Positions 43,136 through 51,248 of a stretch of DNA of 64,000 bases are shown piece after piece. The stretch is taken from the NCBI GenBank assembly GCA_001664505.1, contig CP011806.1, forward strand, positions 4,643,579 to 4,707,578, in the 5' to 3' direction. A model generated the notes under the pieces. The model searched no databases. It saw nothing but the letters and a program-made list of their open reading frames with translations, and was not told the DNA's origin. Source of the DNA: Acidobacteria bacterium Mor1. Its GTDB lineage: Bacteria > Acidobacteriota > Polarisedimenticolia > Polarisedimenticolales > Polarisedimenticolaceae. Position numbers and translations under genes: made by a program. Every line of letters starts with the position of its first letter. Position 1 is the first letter of the stretch.

Positions 43136-44356
43136 ATGGCCAATGTCCTCGTGCTCCAGCCCGGTTTTCCCTACGAGGTGCCCTTCTACGTGCGGGGGCT
43201 GGCTCGGCAGGGCGCCCGGGTGCTGGGGGTCGGTGACCAGCCCGTCGGAGCGCTTCCCGAGATCGCCCGGGAGGCGTTGACCGCGTACCTCCAGGTGCCC
43301 AACCTCTGGCACCTTCCGACCCTTCTCGAGGCCCTGGCCAAGTGGGAGGTGCCGGTCGAATTGGACCGCGTCGAGTGTCTCTGGGAGCCGGCGATGGAGC
43401 TCTCCGCCGAGCTGCGCCACGCCTTCGGGCTGCCCGGGCTGGGGCGTGAGCAGACGCGCTGGTTCCGGGACAAGCACCGGATGCGAGAGGTGCTCGAACA
43501 GGCGGGCGTGCGCAATCCGCGATTCGGCAAGGCCCGCACCCGTAGCGAGGTAACCCAGGTTGCCGAGCAGGTCGGCTTTCCGCTGATCGTCAAGCCGATC
43601 GCCGGGGCCGGATCGGCGGATACCTACCGCGTCGATTCGATGAAGGAGTTGATTCGTCTGCTGCCCGCTTTGACCCGGGTCGAGGAGGTGGTCCTCGAGG
43701 AGTTCGTGGTCGGGCGGGAGTTCACCTTCGACACGATCAGCGCCGGCGGAAAGATCCTCTACTGGAACATCCTGCGCTACACACCGACCATGCTGCAGTC
43801 CCGCTCGGATCCGCGGATCAGCCCGCAGAACATGATTCTGCGGGATCTGGACGCGCCGCAGTACCGGGCAGCCTACGAGTTGGGGCAGCGCGTGCTGGCC
43901 GCCCTTCGCTACCACACCGGTTTCGCCCACATGGAGTGGTTTCTCAAGGACGACGGCGAGGTGGTGTTCTGCGAGATCGCGGCCCGGCCGCCCGGCGGTA
44001 TGACCGGCGAGTTGATGAACTACGCCTGCGACTTCGATGTCTACGAGGCCTGGGCCGAGGCGGTCTTGCGTGGCCGTATCTCTCAACCGCTCGAACGGAA
44101 GTACAACGTCGGCATGATCTTCAAGCGCGCCCGGGGCCAAGGCCGCATCCGGGGCATCGAGGGGTTAAACGAACTGCATCGCCGCTTCGGGCAACACGTC
44201 GTGCGTCATGAGTTTCAACCGATCGGTGCGCCGCGTCGGGACTGGAAGAAGACGCTGTTGTCCGACGGGTTCGTCATACTTCGGCATCCGGACCTGGCGG
44301 CGGCCACGGCGATGTCGGAATTCGTCGCCGAGCGGGTTCATCTCTACGCGGGCTGA
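43136..44356 (+). CDS. ATP-grasp enzyme (carboxylase/ligase-like)
   Basis: A 406-residue ATP-grasp protein. It starts MANVLVLQPGFPYEVPFYVR (Rossmann-like preATP-grasp lobe), then FRDKHRMREVLEQAGV, VGFPLIVKPIAGAGSADTYR (ATP-binding), EVVLEEFVVGREFTFDTISA, and FCEIAARPPGGMTGELM with the metal-binding residues. It belongs to the biotin-carboxylase-like/carboxylate-amine ligase group. It stands alone, with no obvious biosynthetic partner; feoA follows 122 nt later behind its own operators. A perfect TTGACA at 43100-43105 upstream lacks a good -10 at normal spacing. Acceptor and product are unknown. Confidence 0.8.
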   Translation: MANVLVLQPGFPYEVPFYVRGLARQGARVLGVGDQPVGALPEIAREALTAYLQVPNLWHLPTLLEALAKWEVPVELDRVECLWEPAMELSAELRHAFGLPGLGREQTRWFRDKHRMREVLEQAGVRNPRFGKARTRSEVTQVAEQVGFPLIVKPIAGAGSADTYRVDSMKELIRLLPALTRVEEVVLEEFVVGREFTFDTISAGGKILYWNILRYTPTMLQSRSDPRISPQNMILRDLDAPQYRAAYELGQRVLAALRYHTGFAHMEWFLKDDGEVVFCEIAARPPGGMTGELMNYACDFDVYEAWAEAVLRGRISQPLERKYNVGMIFKRARGQGRIRGIEGLNELHRRFGQHVVRHEFQPIGAPRRDWKKTLLSDGFVILRHPDLAAATAMSEFVAERVHLYAG

Positions 44357-44441
44357 CGCGCGTTCCGGAAAGTTCGGCTGGCCGAAGACTCTGCGACGGT
44401 CTACAATCCTCCCTCGATCCCGACAGACGCCGCTCAAAAAG

Positions 44442-44456
44442 TGCGACTCAGTCGCA
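44442..44456. promoter_or_regulatory. feo operator-like palindrome 1
   Basis: TGCGACTCAGTCGCA is an odd-length perfect palindrome (7+1+7) 22 nt before the feoA ATG. It shares the pattern TGCGA-N5-TCGCA with a second site 42 nt downstream. TACAAT at 44402-44407 could be the -10 element upstream. A metal-responsive Fur- or DtxR-type repressor is the likely binder by context, but no such gene lies in the window. Confidence 0.55.
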
Positions 44457-44478
44457 AGCGTGCCCAGGAGCAAGCCCG

Positions 44479-44727
44479 ATGAGTGCGAAAGAGTCGCAAC
44501 AGTCCCGCCGGACCCTCGGTGACCTGCGCCCCCGGGAGTCTGCCCGGGTGGTCTCGGTTCGCCCTGGAAGCGCAGGGCGGCTGCGTCTGCTCGAGCTGGG
44601 CCTGACGCCCGGAACCGAGGTTTCCGTAGTGCGTGTCGCGCCCATGGGAGACCCGATCGAGGTCCGGGTTCGCGGATACCACCTGGCGGTCAGCCGGGAG
44701 GACGGTTGTTGCGTCTTCTGCGAATAG
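44479..44727 (+). CDS. feoA: FeoA, ferrous iron transport accessory protein
   Basis: An 82-residue SH3-like cytoplasmic protein that supports FeoB. Core segments: TLGDLRPRESARVVSVRPGS, LLELGLTPGTEVSVVRVAPM, DPIEVRVRGYHLAVSREDG, matching the FeoA domain. AGGAG lies 8 nt before ATG 44479. Two CxxC-like residues (CCVFCE) occur at the C-terminus. The feoB start overlaps its end by 22 nt, so the pair is translationally coupled. Codons 2-7 overlap the second operator palindrome. Confidence 0.93.
   Translation: MSAKESQQSRRTLGDLRPRESARVVSVRPGSAGRLRLLELGLTPGTEVSVVRVAPMGDPIEVRVRGYHLAVSREDGCCVFCE
44484..44498. promoter_or_regulatory. feo operator-like palindrome 2
   Basis: TGCGAAAGAGTCGCA repeats the TGCGA-N5-TCGCA pattern exactly 42 nt (about four DNA turns) downstream of the first copy, inside the first codons of feoA. 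Bound repressor there could block elongation or loop with site 1. Confidence 0.5.
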
Positions 44728-46874
44728 GCCCGCCGCCGGCGCAACGAGCGAGCGCCGGCCCCGGCGAGGGTCAGACCACGGTGGCCCTGGTCGGCAACCC
44801 GAACTCCGGCAAGACGACCCTTTTCAACCGCCTGACCCGCAGCCGGCAAAAGGTCGGCAACCATCCGGGCACCACCGTCGATCGCCGAACCGGCCTGCTG
44901 GACCTGGACGGCCGCCAGGTCAACCTGGTCGATACCCCGGGCGTCTACAGCCTGTTTGCCCGTTCCCGCGACGAGGAGGTCACCGTCGAGGAGTTGTTGG
45001 GGCTCGCCGGGTCGCCGCCGCCTTCTGCGGTGATCCTGATTCTCGATGCCCTGACCCTCGAGCGCGGGCTCTACCTGTTGACCCAGCTGCTGGACTTCAA
45101 CCTGCCGGTGGTGGTGGCGGTCAACATGATGGACCAGGCCCGGGATCGAGGTTTGAAGGTCGAGTGCGCCCAACTCGAGGAGTTGTTCGGCGCTCCCTTC
45201 GTGCCGGTGGTCGGTCGTGACGGCGAGGGGATCGAAGCGCTGGGTGAGGCCGTGGCCCGATTGCTCGAAGGCAAGATGCCGATCGCACGGCCGCGTTCCT
45301 GGCAGGGGGCGGACTACCCGGCCCGTATCGAGGGCCTGAGCTCTTTCGTCGCCGAGGTGGCACCGGCCGGTTTGCGTTCCGACCAACGGGATGCCTTCGC
45401 CTGGTGGGCGCTGATGAGCGCCGACAACGATGAGAGCCTGATCGTACCCGAGGCGATTCGCGAGCGGGCCCGGGCCCACCGCAGCCGGTTGCGGGAGCAG
45501 GGAGTCGACCTCGAGCTGGAGGCGGTCGGGCCGCGCTATCGCTTCATCGAGGAGCGTGCGCTCCCGATGATCAAGCCGGGCCCGGCAAAGCCGACGCTGA
45601 CCGACCGGGTCGACGCGGTGTTGACCCATCCGCTCTGGGGCGGTCTTGTGTTCACGGCGGTGATGCTGGGTATCTTCCAGCTGCTGTTCCGCGGCTCCGA
45701 GCCCTTCATGGACGCCATCGAGGGCGGGTTCACGGTGTTGGCCGACGCGGTTCGCGCCCAACTTCCCGCCGGCCTGTTCCGCGATCTGTTGACCGACGGC
45801 ATCATCGCCGGCGTCGGCGGTATCGTCGTGTTCCTGCCGCAGATCCTGTTCCTGTTCTTTTTCCTGACCTTGCTGGAGAGTTCGGGCTACATGGCCCGGG
45901 CGGCCTTCCTGGTCAACCGGCTGATGGGGCTCGCCGGGTTGAGCGGCCGCGCCTTCGTGCCGTTGATGGGAGGCTTCGCCTGCGCCATCCCGGCCATCAT
46001 GGCTACCCGCACCATGGAACGGGAGCGGGACCGCTTGTTGACCATGCTGGTCGTACCGTTGATCAGTTGCGCCGCGCGCCTGCCGGTCTACGCCCTGGTC
46101 ATCGCCGCACTGTTCCCCGCCGACCGCACGGTCCTGGGCTGGATCAGCGTCGGGTCGCTGATGTTGTTCGGGCTCTACGTGTTCAGCACCCTGGTTGCCT
46201 GGTTGGCCTCGGTGGTGTTGGGGCGCACGTTGTTCCGCGGGAAGCGGCCGCAGATGGTGATGGAGCTGCCCCCTTATCGTCTGCCGAGGTTGTCGGCGGT
46301 TCTACAGACCCTCTGGCACAAGGCGAGGGCGTTCCTCTGGACCGCCGGCCGGGTGATCCTCGTGCTCTCCGTGGTCCTGTGGTTGTTGCTGACCTTCCCG
46401 CGATTGGATCCGGCGGACACTCCGACCGGGCTGAGCGACGACCAGATCGCGGCCATGCAGGTCGAGCAGAGCTACGCCGGCCGGCTCGGGCACCTGATGG
46501 AGCCCGCCCTGGAGCCGCTCGGGTTCGACTGGAAGATCGGCATCGGGTTGATCGGTTCCTTCGCCGCCCGGGAAGTCTTCGTCTCGACCATGGGCGTGGT
46601 CTACGGCGTCGGCGACGGAGAAGAAACCGACAGCCTGCGTGAAGTGATGCGCGCCGACCTGCGAGACGACGGCACGCCTCTCTGGACACCCCTGACCGGC
46701 CTGAGTCTTCTGGTGTTCTTCATGTTCGCGATGCAGTGCATGAGCACCCTGGCGGTGGCCCGCCGCGAGAGCAAGGGGTGGCGCCTGCCGTTGTTCATGC
46801 TGGCGTACATGACCGGCCTGGCCTACGTCGCTTCGCTGTTGGTCTACCAGGGCGGGCGCCTCCTCGGCTTCTGA
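44706..46874 (+). CDS. feoB: FeoB, ferrous iron transporter
   Basis: A 722-residue inner-membrane Fe(II) transporter with an N-terminal G domain. G1 is VGNPNSGKTTLFNRLTRS, G2 NHPGTTVDRRTG, G3 LVDTPGVYSLFA, G4 VNMMDQARD; the membrane part carries the two Gate segments, e.g. PLMGGFACAIPAIMATRT and LISCAARLPVYALVIAALF, and LIGSFAAREVFVSTMGVVYG. Two adjacent TTG codons (44706, 44709) follow GGGAGG, so TTG 44706 is taken as start. It overlaps feoA by 22 nt. The iron-sensing operator pair lies upstream of feoA. No FeoC is visible. Confidence 0.95.
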   Translation: MLRLLRIGPPPAQRASAGPGEGQTTVALVGNPNSGKTTLFNRLTRSRQKVGNHPGTTVDRRTGLLDLDGRQVNLVDTPGVYSLFARSRDEEVTVEELLGLAGSPPPSAVILILDALTLERGLYLLTQLLDFNLPVVVAVNMMDQARDRGLKVECAQLEELFGAPFVPVVGRDGEGIEALGEAVARLLEGKMPIARPRSWQGADYPARIEGLSSFVAEVAPAGLRSDQRDAFAWWALMSADNDESLIVPEAIRERARAHRSRLREQGVDLELEAVGPRYRFIEERALPMIKPGPAKPTLTDRVDAVLTHPLWGGLVFTAVMLGIFQLLFRGSEPFMDAIEGGFTVLADAVRAQLPAGLFRDLLTDGIIAGVGGIVVFLPQILFLFFFLTLLESSGYMARAAFLVNRLMGLAGLSGRAFVPLMGGFACAIPAIMATRTMERERDRLLTMLVVPLISCAARLPVYALVIAALFPADRTVLGWISVGSLMLFGLYVFSTLVAWLASVVLGRTLFRGKRPQMVMELPPYRLPRLSAVLQTLWHKARAFLWTAGRVILVLSVVLWLLLTFPRLDPADTPTGLSDDQIAAMQVEQSYAGRLGHLMEPALEPLGFDWKIGIGLIGSFAAREVFVSTMGVVYGVGDGEETDSLREVMRADLRDDGTPLWTPLTGLSLLVFFMFAMQCMSTLAVARRESKGWRLPLFMLAYMTGLAYVASLLVYQGGRLLGF

Positions 46875-46878
46875 GTTA

Positions 46879-46904
46879 GGTTCAGAACCTTCCTGTTCTG
46901 AACC
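46879..46904. terminator. 10-bp stem hairpin after feoB
   Basis: GGTTCAGAAC-CTTCCT-GTTCTGAACC is a perfect 10-bp stem starting 4 nt after the feoB stop. The first arm is itself part of the palindrome AGGTTC-A-GAACCT (46878-46890), and a related AGGTCAGAACCT follows at 46906-46917. No T-tract is present. Terminator or multi-site binding element. Confidence 0.45.
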
Positions 46905-46991
46905 CAGGTCAGAACCTCTCCCCCGCAGTTTCGTATTCGTCTATGCTCGGGCCGGCACGTCTCGGCCCCTTGTCCTTTGATGGAGACTTCG

Positions 46992-47504
46992 ATGCGAACG
47001 TTGTTGCTGCTTTGCGCGCTGACCGCGGCCGGTCTCGGCTCTGCCGGAGAGGCGTCCGACGAGTCCATGTGGCCGACCCCCTTCACCGCCGAGCAGATTC
47101 GTGACGCCTGGACCGAGGGGTTCTGGCTCGAGACCCGCACGACGACCCAGGCGGGCCCGACGGTTTCCCGTACCGAGGTGACCGGTTGGAGCGCCGAGCG
47201 GGGCGAGCTGCGCGCGACTCAGCCGGGAGGCGAACCGGTGGCGATGACCGTTGCCTGGAGCGATCTGCGGGATCACGCGGTGTTCGCCCGCTCGAACACG
47301 ACCCGCAGCCGCGATACCCGCGATACGCCCCTGGGCCGCTTCGAGGGTTGGGTCTTTCGTATCGACGGTGGCGAGGACAAGTGGACCGAGCTGTTCTTTG
47401 CCGACGCGCTGCCCGGGCCTCCGGTGGTCTACGCCCAGTGGGATGGTGAGACCCGGGTCATGCTGGCGGAACAGATCGGGCGCCGGGGATTCGAGACACG
47501 CTGA
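46992..47504 (+). CDS. secreted protein of unknown function
   Basis: A 170-residue protein with a signal peptide (RTLLLLCALTAAGLGSAGEA) and a predicted beta-rich mature domain containing WLETRTTTQAGPTVSRTEVT, GEPVAMTVAWSDLRDHAVFA, DTPLGRFEGWVFRIDGG and VYAQWDGETRVMLAEQIGRR. It looks like a lipocalin-type or other small beta-barrel fold, but no family is recognised. ATG 46992 is chosen (GGAGA 5 nt upstream) over ATG 46980. TATGCT at 46942 may be its -10. Confidence 0.7.
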   Translation: MRTLLLLCALTAAGLGSAGEASDESMWPTPFTAEQIRDAWTEGFWLETRTTTQAGPTVSRTEVTGWSAERGELRATQPGGEPVAMTVAWSDLRDHAVFARSNTTRSRDTRDTPLGRFEGWVFRIDGGEDKWTELFFADALPGPPVVYAQWDGETRVMLAEQIGRRGFETR

Positions 47505-47513
47505 CCGCCGGGC

Positions 47514-47537
47514 GGCCGGCCGCCTGTGCGGCCGGCC
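47514..47537. terminator. perfect 10-bp GC hairpin between convergent genes
   Basis: GGCCGGCCGC-CTGT-GCGGCCGGCC lies 9 nt beyond the upstream stop, between two convergent genes. The stem is perfect and very GC-rich. It has no U-tract but would be a strong bidirectional barrier or terminator. Confidence 0.55.
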
Positions 47538-47543
47538 TGCGAT

Positions 47544-48437
47544 CTAGCCTGCCGCCGGCTGTATCGAGCGGGCCACGATGACCAGGACCGCCGTCCAGAA
47601 CACGATGACGTAGACGAAGAACGCCGCCCCCAGCGCGAACAGTCCACAGAACACCGTGTACCAGCGGCCGCGGTAGAAACCGATTGCGGCCCAACCGAGG
47701 AAGCCGAAGTAGATCCCCCAGACGATGAAGCCCCAGGTGGCGACACCGAGCCAGCGGATGGCGAAGGGGGCGAGCAGGCCGCTCACCAGGATCATGTGCG
47801 AGATGGTGAACAGCGCGAACACGTAGTGTTCCGCCAGGTTGAACCGTCGCTTTCCGGCGAAGGGCATCAGGCGGAACGCGAGTGCCACCGCGGCGGAGAA
47901 CAGGATCCAGAGGTAGCTGTAGGCGCTGCGGGTGACCTGATAGAAGATGCCGGCAAAGCGCTCGAGGCTGTTCTCGCCGAGACGGCCGATGAACTGGCCC
48001 AGCGGGTTGTTCGGATTTTCGAACTGGGGTCCGAGTTGGCCGCGGATGCTGTCGAGCATCACGTCCTTGAGCAGGGTCAGGGCCACGATCTGGACGGTCG
48101 CCGCGACGAAGAAGTAGGTAAGCGGGCTGGCGTAGCGTTTCCGCGCGCCGCAGACGTAGTCGAAGGCGACCTTGCCCGGTGATCGGAACATGTCGATGAA
48201 GGTCCGGGGCAGGCCCCGTTCCAGGGTGAAGAAGCGGCTGGGAAGCTCGCGCAGCAGGGTGCGCAGGGATAGGCGGCGGTCGGTTTGCCGTTGACCGCAA
48301 TTCGGACAGAACGCCCTTGGGTCAGGGGTGCCGCAGTTGGGGCAACGGCCCGCCACCGGCCCGTTCTCACGCCACCAGTCGGGCCCTTCGCTGGGCCGCC
48401 CGGCGCTGGACGCACCTGTCTGGTCCTGGATCGTCAC
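47544..48437 (-). CDS. DUF3667-family zinc-ribbon membrane protein
   Basis: A 297-residue protein. The N-terminus has a zinc ribbon (CPNCGTPDPRAFCPNCGQRQ), followed by LRTLLRELPSRFFTLERGLP, RTFIDMFRSPGKVAFDYVCG and KRYASPLTYFF, the hallmark of DUF3667. Four or five membrane segments follow (LAEHYVFALFTISHMILVSG, TVFCGLFALGAAFFVYVIVF). Its function is not established. It is convergent with the preceding secreted-protein gene. Confidence 0.85.
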   Translation of the reverse strand: MTIQDQTGASSAGRPSEGPDWWRENGPVAGRCPNCGTPDPRAFCPNCGQRQTDRRLSLRTLLRELPSRFFTLERGLPRTFIDMFRSPGKVAFDYVCGARKRYASPLTYFFVAATVQIVALTLLKDVMLDSIRGQLGPQFENPNNPLGQFIGRLGENSLERFAGIFYQVTRSAYSYLWILFSAAVALAFRLMPFAGKRRFNLAEHYVFALFTISHMILVSGLLAPFAIRWLGVATWGFIVWGIYFGFLGWAAIGFYRGRWYTVFCGLFALGAAFFVYVIVFWTAVLVIVARSIQPAAG

Positions 48438-48493
48438 GCACCCTCCCCCCGGATCCGAAAGGGGATGCTAACCGATCTATCGCCGGGAGTGGG

Positions 48494-48730
48494 TCAGACG
48501 TTCTTGCCGTAGCGCTGGAACAGCCAGGTTCCGAGGGCGGCGAGACCGCCGAGCAGAACGATGCCCTTGATGACGCGCAGCAGGGAGAAGATCCAGGCGA
48601 TGCCGATGCCCAGAGCAGGCCACTGGACCCACCAGGTGCCCGGCGAGGTCATCATGTTGATCACCGCCAGGAAACCGACGATCACCGGGCCGACGACCAG
48701 GAATTTGAGTGAACTGAGGAAACCGTGCAT
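48494..48730 (-). CDS. small 2TM-domain membrane protein
   Basis: A 78-residue protein with two membrane segments. The segment VINMMTSPGTWWVQWPALGI followed by GIAWIFSLLRVIKG matches the 2TM domain pattern (N-x-T/S-P-G-x-W-x2-WP). ATG 48730 is selected because GGAGGGG lies 5-6 nt upstream; a longer start at 48754 lacks an RBS. Function unknown; upstream neighbour on the same strand of the DUF3667 gene, 56 nt away. Confidence 0.72.
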   Translation of the reverse strand: MHGFLSSLKFLVVGPVIVGFLAVINMMTSPGTWWVQWPALGIGIAWIFSLLRVIKGIVLLGGLAALGTWLFQRYGKNV

Positions 48731-48800
48731 CGCAACCCCTCCTGCTGTGTACATGAGGATACGCTCTCAACAGCGTTTCGGTTCCAGAATCGGACGTGGT

Positions 48801-48829
48801 TTGCCCGTGAGCCAGGCCCGGGTTAGGCT
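48801..48829 (+). promoter_or_regulatory. likely promoter of the small secreted protein pair
   Basis: TTGCCC (48801-48806), 17 nt, TAGGCT (48824-48829), about 41 nt before ATG 48871. The boxes are moderate matches to sigma70 consensus. Confidence 0.4.
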
Positions 48830-48870
48830 GGGGATAAGTTCTTTTTCAGCCCGGCTTATGGAGGGGTTCC

Positions 48871-49239
48871 ATGGGTAAGTCGTTGAAAATTATCGCATTT
48901 GTGAGTCTGGCCCTCCTGGCGTTGCCCGCCGCGGCCGATGAGGCGCCCGCCGACCCGCTGGATCGGTTGAGCGGGACCGATCTGGTCGTGATGCTCAAGT
49001 TCACCAAGGTGTCGGCTTCGATGCCACTCAAGGCGATGTCCCGCACGACCCCCTTCGAGCTAGAGTTGGGTCCGGGTGTCGAGAAGGTCGTGGTCGACGT
49101 CGACTACGGGGAGATGACCGTGCGAAAGGCCTTGAAGCGGCTGGCCAGGGAGTACGGGCTCGTCTACACCGTTCCGGCTCACGACAAGCTGATCGTCGAT
49201 CTGGCGCGGACCAAGGCCGGCAAGGGCGCCGACGAGTAG
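48871..49239 (+). CDS. small secreted STN-like protein (copy 1)
   Basis: A 122-residue protein with a signal peptide (KIIAFVSLALLALPAAADE). The mature part has a conserved N-terminal block (DPLDRLSGTDLVVMLK) and a C-terminal half, VEKVVVDVDYGEMTVRKALK then LAREYGLVYTVP, which resembles the secretin/TonB N-terminal short (STN) domain: a beta strand, a T-V-x2-AL helix, then YTVPAHDKLIVD. STN domains usually sit in secretins or FecA-like receptors; here it stands alone. It precedes a close paralogue. Function unknown. Confidence 0.65.
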   Translation: MGKSLKIIAFVSLALLALPAAADEAPADPLDRLSGTDLVVMLKFTKVSASMPLKAMSRTTPFELELGPGVEKVVVDVDYGEMTVRKALKRLAREYGLVYTVPAHDKLIVDLARTKAGKGADE

Positions 49240-49276
49240 CGGTTCTGTTCCACCCATCAAACCGAGGAGGGGACCC

Positions 49277-49660
49277 ATGGCCAAATGGCTGAAGATCCTG
49301 GCGCTTCTGGCTTGTGTCGGACTTTGTTTACCGCTTGCTGCCGAGGACGTAACCGGGGATCCGCTGGATCGGTTGACGGGCATCGATCTGGTGGCGAAGC
49401 GGCTCGAATTCCCCGGCGTCTCCGCCCGCATCCCGCTGGAAGCGCTCACCGGGACGACCCACAACGAGTTGGAACTGGGTCCGTGTGTCGAGAAGGTGGT
49501 GGTCGACATCGACTACGAGCAGATGACGGTCAAGGACGCCCTGAGGCGGATGGCCCGGGAGTACGGCTTCGTGTACACCGTGCCGAGCCACGACAAGCTG
49601 ATCGTCGACGTGGCGCTCGAACCGGGAACCCGCACCTGCGAACGGAAATCCGGCGAATAG
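49277..49660 (+). CDS. small secreted STN-like protein (copy 2)
   Basis: A 127-residue paralogue of the preceding protein, similar along its whole length: signal peptide (LKILALLACVGLCLPLAAED), then DPLDRLTGIDLVAKRLEF, VEKVVVDIDYEQMTVKDALR and YTVPSHDKLIVDV. It adds two cysteines (LGPCVEK and the C-terminal RTCERKSGE) that copy 1 lacks. GGAGG lies 9 nt before ATG 49277. The pair likely arose by tandem duplication and is probably one transcript. Confidence 0.65.
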   Translation: MAKWLKILALLACVGLCLPLAAEDVTGDPLDRLTGIDLVAKRLEFPGVSARIPLEALTGTTHNELELGPCVEKVVVDIDYEQMTVKDALRRMAREYGFVYTVPSHDKLIVDVALEPGTRTCERKSGE

Positions 49661-49732
49661 AGCGACCTCCCGCGTGTATCAAGCGTTACACGGAGAGGGC
49701 GGCCGCCCGGCTGCCCTCTGAAGGGAGGACTC

Positions 49733-49987
49733 ATGAATCGAAAACCACACCCGGGGCTTCTGCTCCTCAGCTTCGCAATCGCCCTCGGGGTCATGTTCAC
49801 CCCCGAGATCTGGTCAGCCGCCATCCTGGCGGGCTTCTTCGGCATCCCCCTGTTCACCCTGGGGGTCGTGCTGCGCGACCTGATCTACGAGAACATGCAT
49901 ACCCCTCGCCGGCCTCCGGTCTCCGGCGGCCTGCGTCTGGCCCACGTTCCGGCCCGCACCTACCTGCGCTTCCCCCGGTTTCGTTGA
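49733..49987 (+). CDS. small membrane protein
   Basis: An 84-residue protein with two hydrophobic segments (GLLLLSFAIALGVMFTPEIW and AILAGFFGIPLFTLGVVLRD) and a basic Pro-rich C-terminus. GGGAGGA lies about 5 nt before ATG 49733. Unknown function. It sits 72 nt after the second STN-like gene and could share its transcript. Confidence 0.55.
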   Translation: MNRKPHPGLLLLSFAIALGVMFTPEIWSAAILAGFFGIPLFTLGVVLRDLIYENMHTPRRPPVSGGLRLAHVPARTYLRFPRFR

Positions 49988-50078
49988 CGGCCGGCTTGGA
50001 CGCCGACGCCCATCGATCCGTACATGAGGACAGATGCCGGCGGCCGCCGGCAAACGCCGGGGGCAACCGGAGGTCCGC

Positions 50079-51086
50079 ATGTCGTCCAAGCGATCCCGTC
50101 CTCGTCTATGGCTCTGTCTGGGGATCTCGCTCGCGGTGGTGCTCGCCGCGGTGCTCGGGCTCGGCGCCTTCGCGCGGGGACCGTGGGTGTTCTCGGTGCC
50201 GCAGGGCTTTGTTCCGCCGGAGGTGGACCCGGCGAGCCTGAGAACCACCGTCGAGCAGCTGTGCGGCCCGCTGAGTCCCAGGGTCTACGCGCCGCCGCTT
50301 CATCTTGACCGTGTCGCCGACTGGCTGTCCTACCGCATTCGTGACGTGGGTTACCCGGTCGAAGAGCAGCGCTACCGGCTGCCCGAAGGGGAGTACCGCA
50401 ACCTGGTGGTGCGGGTGCCGGGTACGGACCCGTCCCTGCCCCCGGTGATCGTCGGCGCCCACTACGACAGCTACGGGGACTTCCCCGCCGCCGACGACAA
50501 CGCCAGCGGTGTCGCCGTGCTGCTCGAGCTGATTCGCACCCTTCCCCGGGAGCCGCTGCCCCGCACCCGGATCTTCGCCTTCTTCCCCAACGAGGAGCCG
50601 CCGTTCTTTTCCAGCGAGGAGATGGGCAGCCATCACTTCGCCCGGAGTTTCCTCGACGCCGAGCTGGATGTCGAGCTGATGGTCGCCCTGGACTGCATCG
50701 GCTACTACTCCGACGAACCGGGAAGCCAGCGCTATCCGCTCAAGGCCTTCCGCCTGTTCTATCCATCCCGGGGGGACTTTCTGGCGGTGATCGGCGACCT
50801 GGCTTCCGGCCGCTCCGTCGAGAAGGCCAAGCGCGGCCTGCGCTCGGCGGGATCGATCCCGGTGCTCTCCTTTCGCGGGCCGGCGCAGATGCCGGGGATC
50901 TTATGGTCCGATCACTACTGGTTCCGCCGGTTCGACTACCCGGCGGTGCTGGTTAGCGACACCGCCTTCCACCGCACTCCCCACTATCACCGGCGCAGCG
51001 ATACCCCCGAGACCCTGAACTACGAGCGGATGGCGGATGCGGTCCAGGCGCTCCACGGTCTGCTGAACCACGTGGCCCGCGAGTAA
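50079..51086 (+). CDS. M28-family zinc aminopeptidase, membrane anchored
   Basis: A 335-residue peptidase with an N-terminal signal anchor (LWLCLGISLAVVLAAVLGLG). Zinc ligands are visible: His128 in VIVGAHYDSYG, Asp in AADDNASGVAVLLELIR, Glu pair in FAFFPNEEPPFF, Asp in ALDCIGYYSDEPGS, and His in the HRTPHYHRRSDT stretch. The family removes N-terminal residues or acts on cyclotransferase substrates. ATG 50079 has GGAGG 5 nt upstream; the 50034 start is less likely. It faces the periplasm. Confidence 0.88.
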   Translation: MSSKRSRPRLWLCLGISLAVVLAAVLGLGAFARGPWVFSVPQGFVPPEVDPASLRTTVEQLCGPLSPRVYAPPLHLDRVADWLSYRIRDVGYPVEEQRYRLPEGEYRNLVVRVPGTDPSLPPVIVGAHYDSYGDFPAADDNASGVAVLLELIRTLPREPLPRTRIFAFFPNEEPPFFSSEEMGSHHFARSFLDAELDVELMVALDCIGYYSDEPGSQRYPLKAFRLFYPSRGDFLAVIGDLASGRSVEKAKRGLRSAGSIPVLSFRGPAQMPGILWSDHYWFRRFDYPAVLVSDTAFHRTPHYHRRSDTPETLNYERMADAVQALHGLLNHVARE

Positions 51087-51248
51087 GGCTTACACGCCTG
51101 TCGGCAAACATTACGCTTTCGCGTTCGGCGGCCCCGGCAGCGAGTCCCGAAGGTGCCGATTCCGGCCGAATCAGGGGCGTTCCGGCCCTCCGGGGCGGGC
51201 ATGTCGATTGCTGTTCTCCCCGCCGGGGATGGTCGGGAGGAGAACCAC

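Noticed and set aside
43015-43236. Small plus-strand frame before the ATP-grasp gene (with GGAGGAGGG inside)
   Set aside because: It overlaps the true gene start out of frame, has basic low-complexity residues and resembles no protein; the ATG at 43136 starts a proper ATP-grasp N-terminus.
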